Assembly: GCA_015679605.1 (NCBI GenBank) | Contig: JAAAVE010000011.1 | Coordinates: 19,443-55,268, forward strand | From: Podila epigama | Taxonomy: Eukaryota > Mortierellomycota > Mortierellomycetes > Mortierellales > Mortierellaceae | Direction: 5' to 3' | DNA length: 35,826 nucleotides | Part shown: positions 21,813 to 32,439 of the stretch, piece after piece | Layout of the letters: each line of letters begins with the position of its first letter | Position numbering within the stretch: position 1 is the first letter of the stretch | Position numbers and translations under genes: made by a program | The notes under the pieces: model-generated | Databases searched by the model: none | Seen by the model: the letters and a program-made list of their open reading frames with translations, nothing else | Told to the model about the DNA's origin: nothing

Positions 21813-24800
21813 ATGGCGTTTCTCAACAAGTTGAAGGCCGTGGTTCAGGCCGAGGGTGCTCGGGGGATTCGTCAGGTCCTTCAGAAAGAAGGCACCAAAC
21901 GCTTTGCCCAGGACCTCTCTGCCACGCTCTCGCTCGAGACTATGGATTTTTGCGAGGCAAGTTTTCGCGCTTTTGTCAATGAACTGGTCGTGGGAGCCTT
22001 TTTTCCCCCTCCTTGCATTCGTGGTTTTGGCGCCATTCTGTCCTCGTGCACAGCCCTGAGCTTATTTCATGCGTGAACCAAAAACTTGTCATTCTCACCA
22101 AACGTTACCCAACAATCTGCATATCCTTAACGGTCAACAACAGACACGAAGATATGGCCTCCCAGCACTCATCTCGGCCGTCGCTGTTGACCCTGTTCAA
22201 GGCTTACTGGCTACTGGTAAGATATGACCTCTCCAGAATGTCTGGACCAATATAATCTCCCAAGCCGACATTTGTTCCGTTCGCAAATTTTGCAAGGCAG
22301 GACAGACCATCTATGTTCAAATATATGACGCCTTTCAATTCTATGCCTAACAGTTATCCCTCTATTTTTCAATCAATCAAACAATGCATCCTCATAACAC
22401 AAAAAGGAACTTTTAAGGGTGTGATTGCAATCCTTGGAGCAACCGAGACTACCTGCTACCTCGAGCTAGAGGAAGCAGTATCAATAAAGATGCTTGCCTT
22501 CCAGCCTGGCGCACCTGTTCTGGTCGCCATCGACGCCAAGAACGCCATTACTGTCTTTGACCTCATTAAGAAGCAGCGCCTCTTTGTCCGCAATGCTCGC
22601 AGCGTTGTCACATGCATGGAACTCTTGCCAGGCTCCAATTGGCTCTTTCACGGCCTCAAGGACGGCTGTGTTGATGTCTTTGATGTCTACCGTGGCCAGG
22701 CCGTCCCTTACCGGATACCCAACCTTATACCCGAAGGCAATCGCCACTCTATGGTCGTTGCCATCCAAGCCCACCCCAAGGACAACAACCAACTCCTCAT
22801 CGCATACAACACTGGTGTTGCACTCTGGAACCTCAAGCTCAAGGAGATTATTCGCGTGTTTATTTATGCAATTCCGCCAGGCGCCATGGGCGGGATCTCG
22901 GCTGTCGACGGGATGTTTGGTGCCAATGAGAGCCGCTTCCCACATGTTACTGTAGTAGCCTGGCGACCTGATGGACATGGCGTCGTGGTCGGATATGAGG
23001 ATGGATGCCTCGCCTTCTTTGACCTAAAGGTTGAGCCACCAGTCATGGCTAGGACTATTCATGAAGTCAATGTCAACATTCCCGGGATGAAGCGAGTTGT
23101 CGAACGAGAGACCACCCACTTTGTTCCCATCTATCAGATCGCGTGGTGCCTACACAGCAACAAGGAGGACACGACCTTGATTGTCGCTGGAGGAACGAGT
23201 TCGCTCGATATGTACGGCCTTCATGTTTTTGAATTTTCTGCAAAGTCCGATTACAAAAACCCGAAAAGGCAGCACACCTTGACGACAGAATCAGATATTT
23301 TGGATTTTGTGATCCTTCCTCGTGAATCGCCTTGGTACAACTCGGCACTGGACCCTGTCGCGATCCTCATCCTCACCAACAAAGGTGGCATCCAGACCTT
23401 TGGATTCGACGCTCCGCATACACAACACATCAATCCGTCGTGTTTGCAACTAGTCGAGCCCAAGCTCATCCTGTCAAAAATTTATAGTCAGATGTCACCG
23501 TACCATTATAACCGGCTGGTGAATGGCCTCCACCAGAATAGGCCCAGACTAGAAGCACGACTACCACTGAAGGGGGCTCTGGTTGCGTACGCGGACGAGT
23601 CTCGGATCAAGCGCGACATCCTGATCACTGCTCATGCGGATGCTAGCATTCGATTTTGGGAAGGAGCTTCTTTCAGACCCTTGCACCATCTAACCGTTGA
23701 GCTGGCCTCCATCGTTGCCAAACAGGGCCAAATCGTTGCCTTTGACTACTCAGTCCACAGCCGAACTCTATGTGTTGGATTCTCAAATGGAAACTGGGCT
23801 TACCTACCCCTGGCTGACGAATCTCAGCTGTCTAGACAGTCGAGCGTCGCTACCTCTGTTGCGCCTCTTCCTGAAGATTCAGCTGCAGGCCAAATGACAG
23901 AATCATTGGCAACGGTTTCAATCAATGCCGAAAAGGGCTCGCCAATCTTGGCGTCCCCTGTCAACGAAACTCAACCCAAGCCAGAGCAGGTGTTGAATCA
24001 ACCACAGGTGGAACCTCAAAGCCCTAGGCAGCCCACACAGCAGGACCCTGCTTTATTCCAAGGTCCAGCTCCACAACCCAGGGACACCAAGGTGGTACAG
24101 TCGCTCAAGGTACAAGATCAGTCCGAAGCTACTCAGACCCCTACCGTCACGACCGCGCCACCACCACGTGCAGACACAAAGGACACCTTGCCCATGCCTA
24201 CACCTGAAGAGCTAGATTACCTTGTGCCGGTCACTCCAGTAGACAGTGTGCCACCTTTGCGTAACCCCCTTGATGGCGACCAGAAATTATCTTCACCACC
24301 ACCCATGCCACCAAGAGAACCGTCCCCTGCATTACCGCCTAGACCACCCTTTGTTGAATCAAGGCTGCACAACGGATCCGAATTCCCCTCGGCCTTTGTT
24401 GCAAACGCACACTTGGGCCGCATTAACAAGTTTGCGCTTTCGGACTGTGGTTTGTACGTCAATTGATATTGAAGTTGTTTGGCTTGTCTATAATGAGAGA
24501 AGCTAATTTCATTTTGCATATTGTTTACTATTATGGATACAGAATTGCAGTGTCGGACGAGTTTTATACACTCAGTATCACAGATACCTATAGTGGAAAA
24601 ACGATTCATACCGAGGACTTGAAAGGTATAGTCCAAAAACAACCCTAATAACTGGTATACTGGATTACTTCAGAGTGCCTAATGCATTTGTAAATGGCGT
24701 CGCTAGTTGTGCACCTAGATCGTGAAAAACCTCAGTCGCATAACGCTCAAGAATCAGAGAGCAACACTCAAAATGCGCACCAACAACAAGTCTCAGGGCG

Positions 24801-26565
24801 TGGTGGGGCAGCTGGAAGCAACAATCAGAAGCAAGAGACTAGAGGCCAAGACCAATCCTTGCAACGTGTGGGCGTGGTGTTGACGACTCTTCAGTTCGTG
24901 ATCTCGACAACGAGTGACCAAGACAAGGTACCGTCGCTGCTTTTGGTGGCCGGATCTGATAACGGCATTTATATGATCTTTGCCATCTCGCCACTATCCT
25001 CTACTCCAGGCCAACAACAAGCCAGGACAGTTCGCAAGGTCGAAACGTTTCAAACAAAAGAGCAATTGCCTTCAGTTCACACGTCTGTTATCAATGTCAT
25101 ATCAGCCAGTCCGGAGAATGCCTCCATGTCAGCAACGAGCCTATCATCTATGTCCACCGCCACAAGCACGGCCACAGCTTCTTCCTTGCCAAGCCCCATC
25201 CAACAAGCTCCAGCGCATCATGGAGGTGGAAGTGAGGATGCGCCTTTGCCCGCACTACCTCAAGGGCCTCAAGCACTGTCTGGCGTTGGTCAGCCGTCTG
25301 AGGGTGAACATCTTGCAAGAAAAGAGCATGGAACCCCTTTACCTGATTCGACTGTGTCATCGCCATCATCGCCATCATCTACAACCTCGAATCCCGCAAC
25401 GGCTGCCACATCAAATGCCCATCAAAACTCAAAATCGCCGTCCATCTACTCTACACTGCGAGAAGCACAGGCCATGGTCATGAGTAAAGCACAGCAGAGA
25501 CTCAACTACCTGGTCTGCATCTCTGAGAGGGGTATCCGCCTGCATATGAATTGCACTTCGCGACGCATCCATAAAGTGGATCTGACCGCAGACCTGGCAA
25601 ATGATCTTCAGCTTCTGCGCGAAGCTGGAGCACCTCTTGGTCCCAACAGTACGAACCGAATCATGGCCGCGAATGTTGTCTACCATGAAGGCGCCTGCTG
25701 CATCTTGTGCATCACCGAGGTTGGGCGGATTCTGTTGTTCAGTGTCCCCAAGTTGGAGCTCATTCCCATACCTGCCACAGCGACCCTTTCTGCCTCACAT
25801 GCGCAGAGGCTAGGGGCTGGGGCGACAACAGAGTTGAGGTTGCCTATTGTAGCGGAGCCTCAACGATTGGGTGAGACGACTATTCTGCCAGATGGTCGAA
25901 TGCTGGTCCCAATATTAAAGTATGAGTTCCGACTGTATGGTTTGTGGGGCCATGACCGCTGGATCCGACATCCAACGTCCGGAGAGTGGGTGCAGGACAG
26001 GGATAGCGTGACAGGGGCAGCCCACACATCCGTTCGTTTGTATGATCATACGATCCAGATCCCGCCACGACCGACCCCTACCGTTTCAAGGAGCTGGTTG
26101 TTTGGTAGTTCTGAAAATGAGGTACCAAGCCAAGAGGACCTGGATGCTCTATGTAAGTTGATTTTTGTTTTATGATTGAATAATTGGAAGGATCATTGCT
26201 GCTAAAGTGAACATCAATAGCTGACATCTCATCGCGTTCTCAAATTGGCATCTCTATACACGCAAAAAGTGGGTGGGGAGCATTACGTTGCTGAAAACCC
26301 TATTCTCAAACAAGCTGGTGTCCATGGCCCTCCAGGATCTCTCCCACCTGTACCATCGAAGCAAGGAGGTGCAGCGGGTGGAGGGGCCTCCTCAGGTATT
26401 GCTGGCGTCATGAACGAGACTGCCTTGGCGCTCGACGAACGTGGCAAGAAACTGGGTGAACTTGGCACTCGCACTCAAGAGATGCAAGAAGCCAGCAACG
26501 ACTTTTTGCGCGCAGCTCGGGAACTCAACGCCAAGAACGCCAACAAGAAATGGTATGAGTTCTGA
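21813..26565 (+). CDS. SRO7: tomosyn / Sro7 / Lgl-family protein with C-terminal R-SNARE motif
   Basis: The model is 1,362 aa from six exons: 21813-21956, 22144-22216, 22407-24453, 24543-24625, 24707-26152 and 26270-26565. Family role: binds Q-SNAREs and Rab GTPases to control exocytic vesicle fusion. The N-terminus shows the Lgl/tomosyn start (RRYGLPALISAVAVDPVQG, then LLATGTFKGVIAILG). WD40 propeller segments follow, including DAKNAITVFDLIKKQRLFV, MVVAIQAHPKDNNQLLIAYN, VVVGYEDGCLAFFDLK and SRIKRDILITAHADASIRFW. A Pro-rich variable region lies at about residues 600-750 (PPPMPPREPSPALPPRPPF, SH3-ligand-like), with a second Ser/Pro-rich insert around 900-1000. The last about 50 residues form an R-SNARE motif with Arg1322 (DERGKKLGELGTRTQEM) in the zero-layer position and KKWYEF at the end. 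As I recall, budding-yeast Sro7 lacks such a motif, so this copy is closer to animal tomosyn. Intron 1 has a GC donor. The last acceptor (AAAAAG, 26269) was chosen by frame. Confidence 0.88.
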
Positions 26566-26657
26566 TGGCCATATATTTATAGTTTTTTGAGATAAAGTGG
26601 ATACTACCCATCCTCAGATGACGTTTGTTCTCATTGGGAGTTTAGCGTGCGTTTTAT

Positions 26658-26882
26658 TTACGCGTCCATGTTCGCGTCTAGAGGCACGTGAGGGATAACA
26701 ACATCGTAACGTTTGTGAAGGGCAAGTGCACATTTGCCACTTGGCCTTGGCAGGTGTTGCACAGGATGCTCTTGTTGAGCTTTTTCGTTATTGTTGCTGT
26801 TGTTGTTGTTGCGTTGCTGTTGCTGTTGTTGATTTTTCATCGCCTTTTGCATTTGATGCACAAACAAGTTGTACAACACAGA
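26658..26882 (-). CDS. possible terminal exon of an unidentified minus-strand gene
   Basis: An open stretch of 74 codons plus stop on the minus strand starts after a good acceptor (CCTTTCTTAG, cut before 26882). It reads SVLYNLFVHQMQKAMKNQ, then a Gln run and an Asn run, then HLPRPSGKCALALHKRYDVV and ends in LDANMDA. The non-repetitive flanks look more protein-like than chance. I found no convincing upstream exon: a 40-nt candidate at 27009-26970 fits phase, but the next intron would be only 35 nt. I do not recognise the family; it may be chance. Confidence 0.25.
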   Translation of the reverse strand, partial: SVLYNLFVHQMQKAMKNQQQQQQRNNNNSNNNEKAQQEHPVQHLPRPSGKCALALHKRYDVVIPHVPLDANMDA

Positions 26883-27389
26883 CTAAGAAAGGACACGGTG
26901 TCGGAAGACAGACTGTCTACTGAGATGTATGGCAGCATCTCAATGTGCATCTCACATTTTCCTTCGTACCTTCGTCGCCCTGCTATCATAAACCGGGCAT
27001 CCCTTCAAACTAACCGAGTTTGCTGCACTGGGGTAATACTTCACCAGAGTGTAAGAAGGTAGAGGAAACTACTTGTAGAAAGATGGCTGCCCACTCTTAT
27101 CGTATGTTGGTTGATGTTCCCGCATTGTTGTTTGGGACATCCTCCTATGAACTGTGTGCGTGGATAACAATCGGTACACAGTCTAGAAGGGTGAACACGA
27201 AGTGGATGAATGTTTTTTGTTTTCAGGACATCAAGGAGTCGATGGACGTGCAGTAGAGTCAGATTATCGTTGAAGATGCATTTTACCATGGATAAGTGAG
27301 CATCCAATTGACCCATCAATTTTTCTTTTTCTTTTTTTTTTTTTTTTCTTGGTGACCAAGTCGCACAGCATAAACTTGGAAAAACACAA

Positions 27390-27550
27390 CTTGAACGGTT
27401 TATTTCGCAGAAGTGCATACAACGCGGCTGCTGGCCCAATGTTTGGTGTGGGCCCTGGTCATTGACCATTTCCTCATTGCGACCTTCATCTTCATCTCAT
27501 TCTTGTTCATCATCCTCATTTCCTCATTCATTCCTGAAGACACGTAAAAA
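27390..27550 (+). repeat. upstream block duplicated before monooxygenases A and D (copy A)
   Basis: The sequence just upstream of monooxygenase A is clearly related to that upstream of D (about 33490-33652). Shared elements in the same order include a GTGGG(C/T)CCTGGTCATTGACCA core, CTCATT and CATCAT runs, and CATTCCTGAAG(A/G)CACG before an A-run and ATGTCTTCCTCCAAA. The duplication therefore carried the promoter along with the gene. Confidence 0.8.
27456..27468. promoter_or_regulatory. perfect palindrome TGGTCATTGACCA upstream of monooxygenase A
   Basis: Two TGGTCA half-sites face each other around a single T, ending 82 bp before the ATG. The identical 13-mer precedes gene D. The symmetry suggests a dimeric regulator site; this is inference only. 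Confidence 0.5.
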
Positions 27551-29402
27551 ATGTCTTCCTCCAAACTTTCCACAGGACATGTGGCCCAAGCGTCGACTCC
27601 TCAAACCCTACCTGTCAAAAAAGATGGGAAGCCCAAGGTCCTTATATCTGGTGGTGGAATTGCTGGACTTACTTTGGCCATTCTTCTCCACAAGGCCAAT
27701 ATCCCTTTCCTTGTCTTTGAGCGTGCTCAGGAGATTAAGCCTCTTGGTATGTTGTGACCGAGTTGTAGAGTGTTTGGTGTTTGTGGTCATTGAATATCAT
27801 GTTTCTCCTATCTCACTGGTCACTATTTAAACGTTTGGCAGGCTCATTCATCACCCTGGGACCCCTTACCGGTCCACTCTTCAAGCAATTGGGCATATAT
27901 GACGAGTTTAGTGCCATGGGAAAACAGCTTGTACAGTCCCGAGTTTACACTGAGGATCTGAAGCCTGCCTACACAGTGGGATTCGAATGGCTTGAGGAAG
28001 TGTAAGTTTGTCACTATGTCATCCATACTTTAAACTCGTCCTTTCATGACCTCGCTGACCATCGATTCATTCTAGGACTGGATACAAGCAGCATGTAGTC
28101 TCTCGTCCAGCTCTCTATGACCTACTGCTGCGTCAGATTCCTCCTCAGTACATCTATCTTGGCAAGCGAATCTTGTCATATAAAGAGACCTCGGAAGGTA
28201 TCAAGATCCAGTGCTCAGACAACTCCCGATACCTTGGCGACATTCTTGTTGGTGCCGATGGAGCGTACTCTGCTGTTCGCCAGCAATTGTACAAGCATCT
28301 CAAGGAGAATTCCAAGCTACCTCCTTGTGATGATGTCACTCTGCCGTACAGCTGTGCATGCCTTGTGGGTCAGACTGAGGTCCTGAACCCTGAAGAGTTT
28401 CCTGAACTCAAGGAAGATCTATGTCAGTCCAATAACATGCTTGGAAGAGATAGTCAATGCACGGTAAGAACTTCAAAGGCATAGCATACATCATAAGTAT
28501 AGTGCCCGCGCTTACTTTTATTTCCCAATTACTTCATAGTGGCTCACCCTTACCACGAAGCAGAATACTGTGTGTTGGATGGTTATCCAGTTCTTGAACA
28601 AGGATACTTACAAGGATAACGATACCTTCAGCACAACTGAGTGGGGTCCTGAGTGTGCGGAGGCACTGGCTAAGGAGGTGAGAGAGTTCAAGCTCCCTGG
28701 ACTCCGTAACGGGCAGCCGAGAACTCTTGGAGACTACGTTGACCGCACCAAATTGGCCAATATGTCCAAGGTCTTACTCGAAGAGATCGTGTTCGAGACA
28801 TGGTATGGAGGATGCGCTGTTCTCATCGGCGATGGTAAGAGATTGTCCGCTTTTGCACTTATTATTGTTGGAAAAACAATGAGCAAGCCATCATCCTAAC
28901 TGTGCTAATTAAATGTAATTCGTTTGGCATTCGCGATATACAGCTTGTCACAAGGTAAGACAATTCTGATGCTAATGTACATTGTTGTCACAATGCATCC
29001 TTTATCATTCTCTAATGTCGCTTTGACTTGTTTCGACGCTTCATGCTAGATGAATCCCACTGGTGGTGTTAGTGCCGCGCATGCTATAAATGACGCTGTG
29101 ACCCTTGCCAATTGGATAAGCACTCTAAAGTCTGTCAAAGTGGACGACTTGACTCGTATCTTTAAAGAGTATCAAAAAGAACGATACCCAGTAGCCAAAG
29201 ATGCGTTTTCAGCAAGTCAAGTGTTTAGAAGAAACTTGGGAAAGGTGAGATTGACATTAAAATGTCTTGCTTTTTTCTATTGTCAAACGATTGAAGCTGA
29301 CTCTCTTTTCTTTCTTTTTCTGTCACACTTGTGCGATAGGACGTTACTTCAAATATGACACGCACTGCTATAAAACGAATTCCCACTTGGCTTTGGAAAT
29401 AG
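27551..29402 (+). CDS. class A FAD-dependent monooxygenase, paralog A (tail removed by a TAG codon)
   Basis: The model is 435 aa from exons 27551-27746, 27842-28001, 28076-28463, 28540-28834, 28944-28954, 29050-29244 and 29340-29402. Family reaction: NAD(P)H- and FAD-dependent hydroxylation, usually of an aromatic or polyketide-like substrate; the substrate here is unknown. Three signature motifs are present: the dinucleotide fold (ISGGGIAGLTLAILL at about 32-46, acidic strand end FLVFERA), the DG motif GADGAYSAVR (178-187), and the GD motif GDACHKMNPTGG (345-356). The last is split by two introns around an 11-nt microexon. Exon 7 reads to WLWK, then TAG at 29400-29402, where B and D have TTG. 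Beyond it the frame stays open and homologous (see next entry). The catalytic core is complete, so the product may still be active. Confidence 0.85.
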
Positions 29403-29696
29403 CTCACCAAGAAAATGTCGAAAGCAAGATTTCAGGCTTCGTTCTTGCCTCTGGTGGAGGAGACTTCGAAGTCCAAATCCTACCGTCAACCCAGCTTGCA
29501 CAAGACGCTGGCTATATGTAAGAAGGATGCCGAGGACAAGGTTAAGGCTAAAGCTGAACTATTGTCATCTAATCAGGGTAGTTGTGCATACTCCCACTTG
29601 AAGACGAACATGAACATGTTGGAGAATGTTCATGGGCACCTTTGTCGAAGGCCGCATGGTGAAAAGGTTTTATTGTCTTTCAATCATATCGGATAA
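29403..29696 (+). pseudogene. untranslated C-terminal tail of monooxygenase A
   Basis: Directly after the TAG the same frame continues LTKKMSKARFQASFLPLVEE and RQPSLHKTLAICKKDAED, matching the C-terminal tails of B and D (for example LAKKMAKARFQASFLPLVHD in D). It stays open for almost 100 codons to a stop at 29694-29696; the last about 35 codons have no counterpart in the paralogs. It would be translated only by readthrough or if the TAG is a sequencing error. Confidence 0.75.
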
Positions 29697-29764
29697 AAAA
29701 CATTGCGCCCACTCTATCCTACACAAACGCTATTCAACGATTATGATTATGACCACCCCAAATG

Positions 29765-29770
29765 AATAAA
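29765..29770 (+). terminator. AATAAA downstream of monooxygenase A
   Basis: AATAAA lies 68 nt after the end of the readthrough frame and before the convergent gene B. It is a plausible poly(A) signal for gene A. Confidence 0.4.
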
Positions 29771-29924
29771 TTTTTGGGGGTCGTAGTATCTCACATGTAG
29801 TTCAAGATATCAGGTCCTGATTTTGATGAACATGTGGTAAAAAGCAGTGGCCAACAAGTAAATTCGAAAAGATATCCATATTATGCTACTTTGATATAAT
29901 TATTGAAAAAAGAGAAGAAAATGC

Positions 29925-31972
29925 CTATACTCTGTTCCTGGCTAAGGCATCAGCCTCAGCATTACTTTTGTGGATGGCCAAGGTCTTGTGCAAACTGGGT
30001 TGGTGACAAATTTCTCTGTTTGTGGTATCCTCCACTTGTGGTAAAAACGAGACTTGAAACCTTGCTTTTGTCATTTTCTTACCGAGCAACCTCCAAAGCC
30101 AAACAGGCATTCGTTTGATGACACCACGCGCCATCTTGGAAGGAATGTTCTATATCACAATGGTAGTCGAACGATATGTGTCAATGGTTAATGATAAGGT
30201 ATTTCTTTTTTTTTTTGTGTGTGGAAAGGATATGAAAGTAGGACATTGTCTTATGAGGTTCTCACCTTGCCCATGGTCAGTCTGAACATCTGGCTTGCAT
30301 AAAACGCTTTTTTCACTACCGGGTAGCGCTCCTTCTGATACTCTTTAAAGACGACATTCAATTGTTCAACTGTAGGGTCCCTGAGTGTACTGATCCAATT
30401 GGCAAGGGTCACAGCATCAAGCATCGCATGAGATGCTCCAACACCGCCACTGGCGTTCATCTGAATTGAGGTATGGGCGTATATTTAGGTGGCGTTCGAA
30501 CTAAAATGTGAACTTCGGCAACAAAACATAATGGCACTAACCTTGTGACACGCTGTATATTACAACCAGCCAGATAAAATAGAAAGAGCATTCAAGAATC
30601 GTGATTAGGATGGCCTTCTTTCTGGTCATCATTCAATGAAAATGCTTAAACTGACGTCCGACATACCATCGCCGATGAGAACTGCGCGTCCTCCATACCA
30701 TGTCTTGAACACAATCTCTTCGAGCAGAACCTTGGACATATTGGCCGTAGGAGTACGGTCCACATAGTCTCCAAGAGTTTTTGGTTGTCCATTACGGAGT
30801 CCAGGGAGCTTGAACTCCATCACCTCTCTCGCAAAAGCCTCCGCAGCCTCGGGACCCCACTCCGTGGTGTGGGAGGCGTCATGGACCCTGTAGGTATCCT
30901 TGTTCATATACTGGATTACCATCCAGCAAACGGTGTTCTGCTTGGTCGTCGAAGTACACCACTACAAAGAAATCGGCAACCATAAGACTACCAGTCATTG
31001 TTTTGAGGGGCATTCGGGAAACATGTTTTGTACTTACTGTGAATTGGCTCTCTTTGCCAAGAATTATGTTTGATTCGCACATCTCTTTCTTGAGTTCAGG
31101 AAACTCTTCAGGGTTAAGGATCCCGGTTTGACCTACAAGGCATGCGTAACTGAATGGAACGAAAACATCATCGCATGCTGGGAGTTTCTTCTCCCTTCTG
31201 AGTGATTCATAAAACCGCCGACGTACAGCTGAGCGAGTTCCATCCGCGCCGACAATGATGTCGCCACGGTAGTAAGTCTTGTCTGAACACCGGATAACGA
31301 CACCCCTTTCAGATTGCGAGAACTCTAGGATACATTTGTCGAGAAGAATGCGATCAGGAGGAATTTGTCCCAAGAGCAAATTGTAGAGCTCTGGACGCGG
31401 GATGACATATTGATTGTATCCAGTCCTAAAGTACAAATTATTATTAGCATCAAGACTACTTTTGTTTTTCAATATGAGATGACAACGATGGTAGTGACTT
31501 ACAAGTCCTCGACCCAATCGATAACCATTGTGAAAACAGGTTTGAGATCTTCTGTGTACACTTCGGATTCGTTGTGCTGTTTCCCCAATGCCATAAACTC
31601 TTCATATATGCCCAATTGTCTGAAAAGCGGACCAGTAAGAGGTCCCAAGAAGACAAACGACCCTATTGTATTGAATGAAATAAAAAAAACAAAGAGTAAG
31701 CGAGGGTGGCGAATGTTGTTACGTCAAGGAGCTGGCATGGACTATTTCAATTTATCAATACCAAGTGGTCTAATTTCACGAGCACGTTCAAAGAGGAGGA
31801 AAGGAATGCTGGCCTTATGGAGAAGAATGGCAAGTGTGAGGCCAGCGATGCCACCACCAGAAATAATCACTCTGGGTTTTCTGGGATCGTCACCATGGGC
31901 CAAGTCGTCAATATTCGGAGGCGAGTTATCGTAAACGGAAGGTGGGTACGGAGGCACGTTAAAGCATCTCAT
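29925..31972 (-). CDS. class A FAD-dependent monooxygenase, paralog B
   Basis: The model is 494 aa from exons 31972-31762, 31662-31503, 31425-31038, 30961-30667, 30552-30542, 30460-30266 and 30149-29925. It is the same enzyme family as A and D, inverted relative to them. Motifs: VIISGGGIAGLTLAILL, GADGTRSAVR, and GDACHK joined to MNASGGVGASHAMLDAVTL. Exons 2-6 have exactly the same lengths as in A and D. It is the most divergent of the three: the N-terminus (MRCFNVPPYPPSVYDNSPPN) is unrelated to the MSSSK start of A and D, and the DG region has GTR for GAY. The C-terminal tail is intact (WLWRLLGKKMTKARFQVSFL, ending ALARNRV). Its upstream region lacks the palindrome seen before A and D. Confidence 0.88.
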
Positions 31973-32430
31973 TGTTTCGAGTCTTGATGGATGAATGAGT
32001 GAATGAAATGGATGGATGGATGATGAGATGAATGGAAATGAGAAAGATGATGCTCATTTAGATTTGATCAATACACAAAACCTTTCGATTGTTTGTATGC
32101 CAATATTGCCTTGGCTCCAATGTGATGTGCATGCATCGTGTTATGCTGTGCGACCTGATTAAACAAACGTTGGCCAAGGAAGAGGAGAGCTTGGACAGGT
32201 TCTGCCATGGGCTCAAGTCAAAACGGGCCGTCAATAAATTGGAACTGTTCATTGATTTCACTTTCGTGAGAACCATTACGCCAAAGGTGGGGGTGTCTTC
32301 GCGTGTTGGCCAGCTTCATGCCTTGGTTCCACTACTTTTCTCTTTGACGCGAGGCATCGAACAAATATCGGCTACTACAAACCATTTTTTTTCTTCGTGG
32401 ATAAAACCCAACACATTGTCATGAAGTTGG
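31973..32430. other. region between monooxygenase B and relic C
   Basis: Next to gene B is a TGGATGGATGAATG-like low-complexity stretch (about 31984-32040), probably in its leader or promoter. The remainder has an open frame (32089-32424) with no resemblance to the monooxygenases and no initiation or splice support. I see no gene here. Confidence 0.5.
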
Positions 32431-32439
32431 CATGTCTTG

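Larger units (their letters stand above)
26566..27550. other. intergenic region before the monooxygenase array
   Basis: These 985 bp contain the 3' flank of the tomosyn gene, one candidate minus-strand exon (26658-26882), a Gln/Asn-encoding GTT/TTG repeat at about 26788-26830, a long T-run near 27330-27350, and from about 27390 the upstream block of monooxygenase A. No other gene or RNA is recognisable. Confidence 0.55.

Noticed and set aside
22257-22406. Open frame upstream of tomosyn exon 3 (from 22313) and an alternative exon starting GACAGACCATC
   Set aside because: The alternative exon joins in phase but meets a stop and has no donor. The 22313 start gives a low-complexity leader. The AAAAAG acceptor at 22406 instead yields LLATG-TFKGVIAILG, which matches the family.
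26688-27062. Plus-strand frame with a hydrophobic Val/Leu run that looks like a transmembrane segment
   Set aside because: The hydrophobic run is the antisense reading of the Gln/Asn-coding triplet repeat and is a repeat artefact.
32089-32424. 111-codon plus-strand open frame between monooxygenase B and relic C
   Set aside because: It shows no similarity to the array and no convincing ATG context or splice sites; probably chance.
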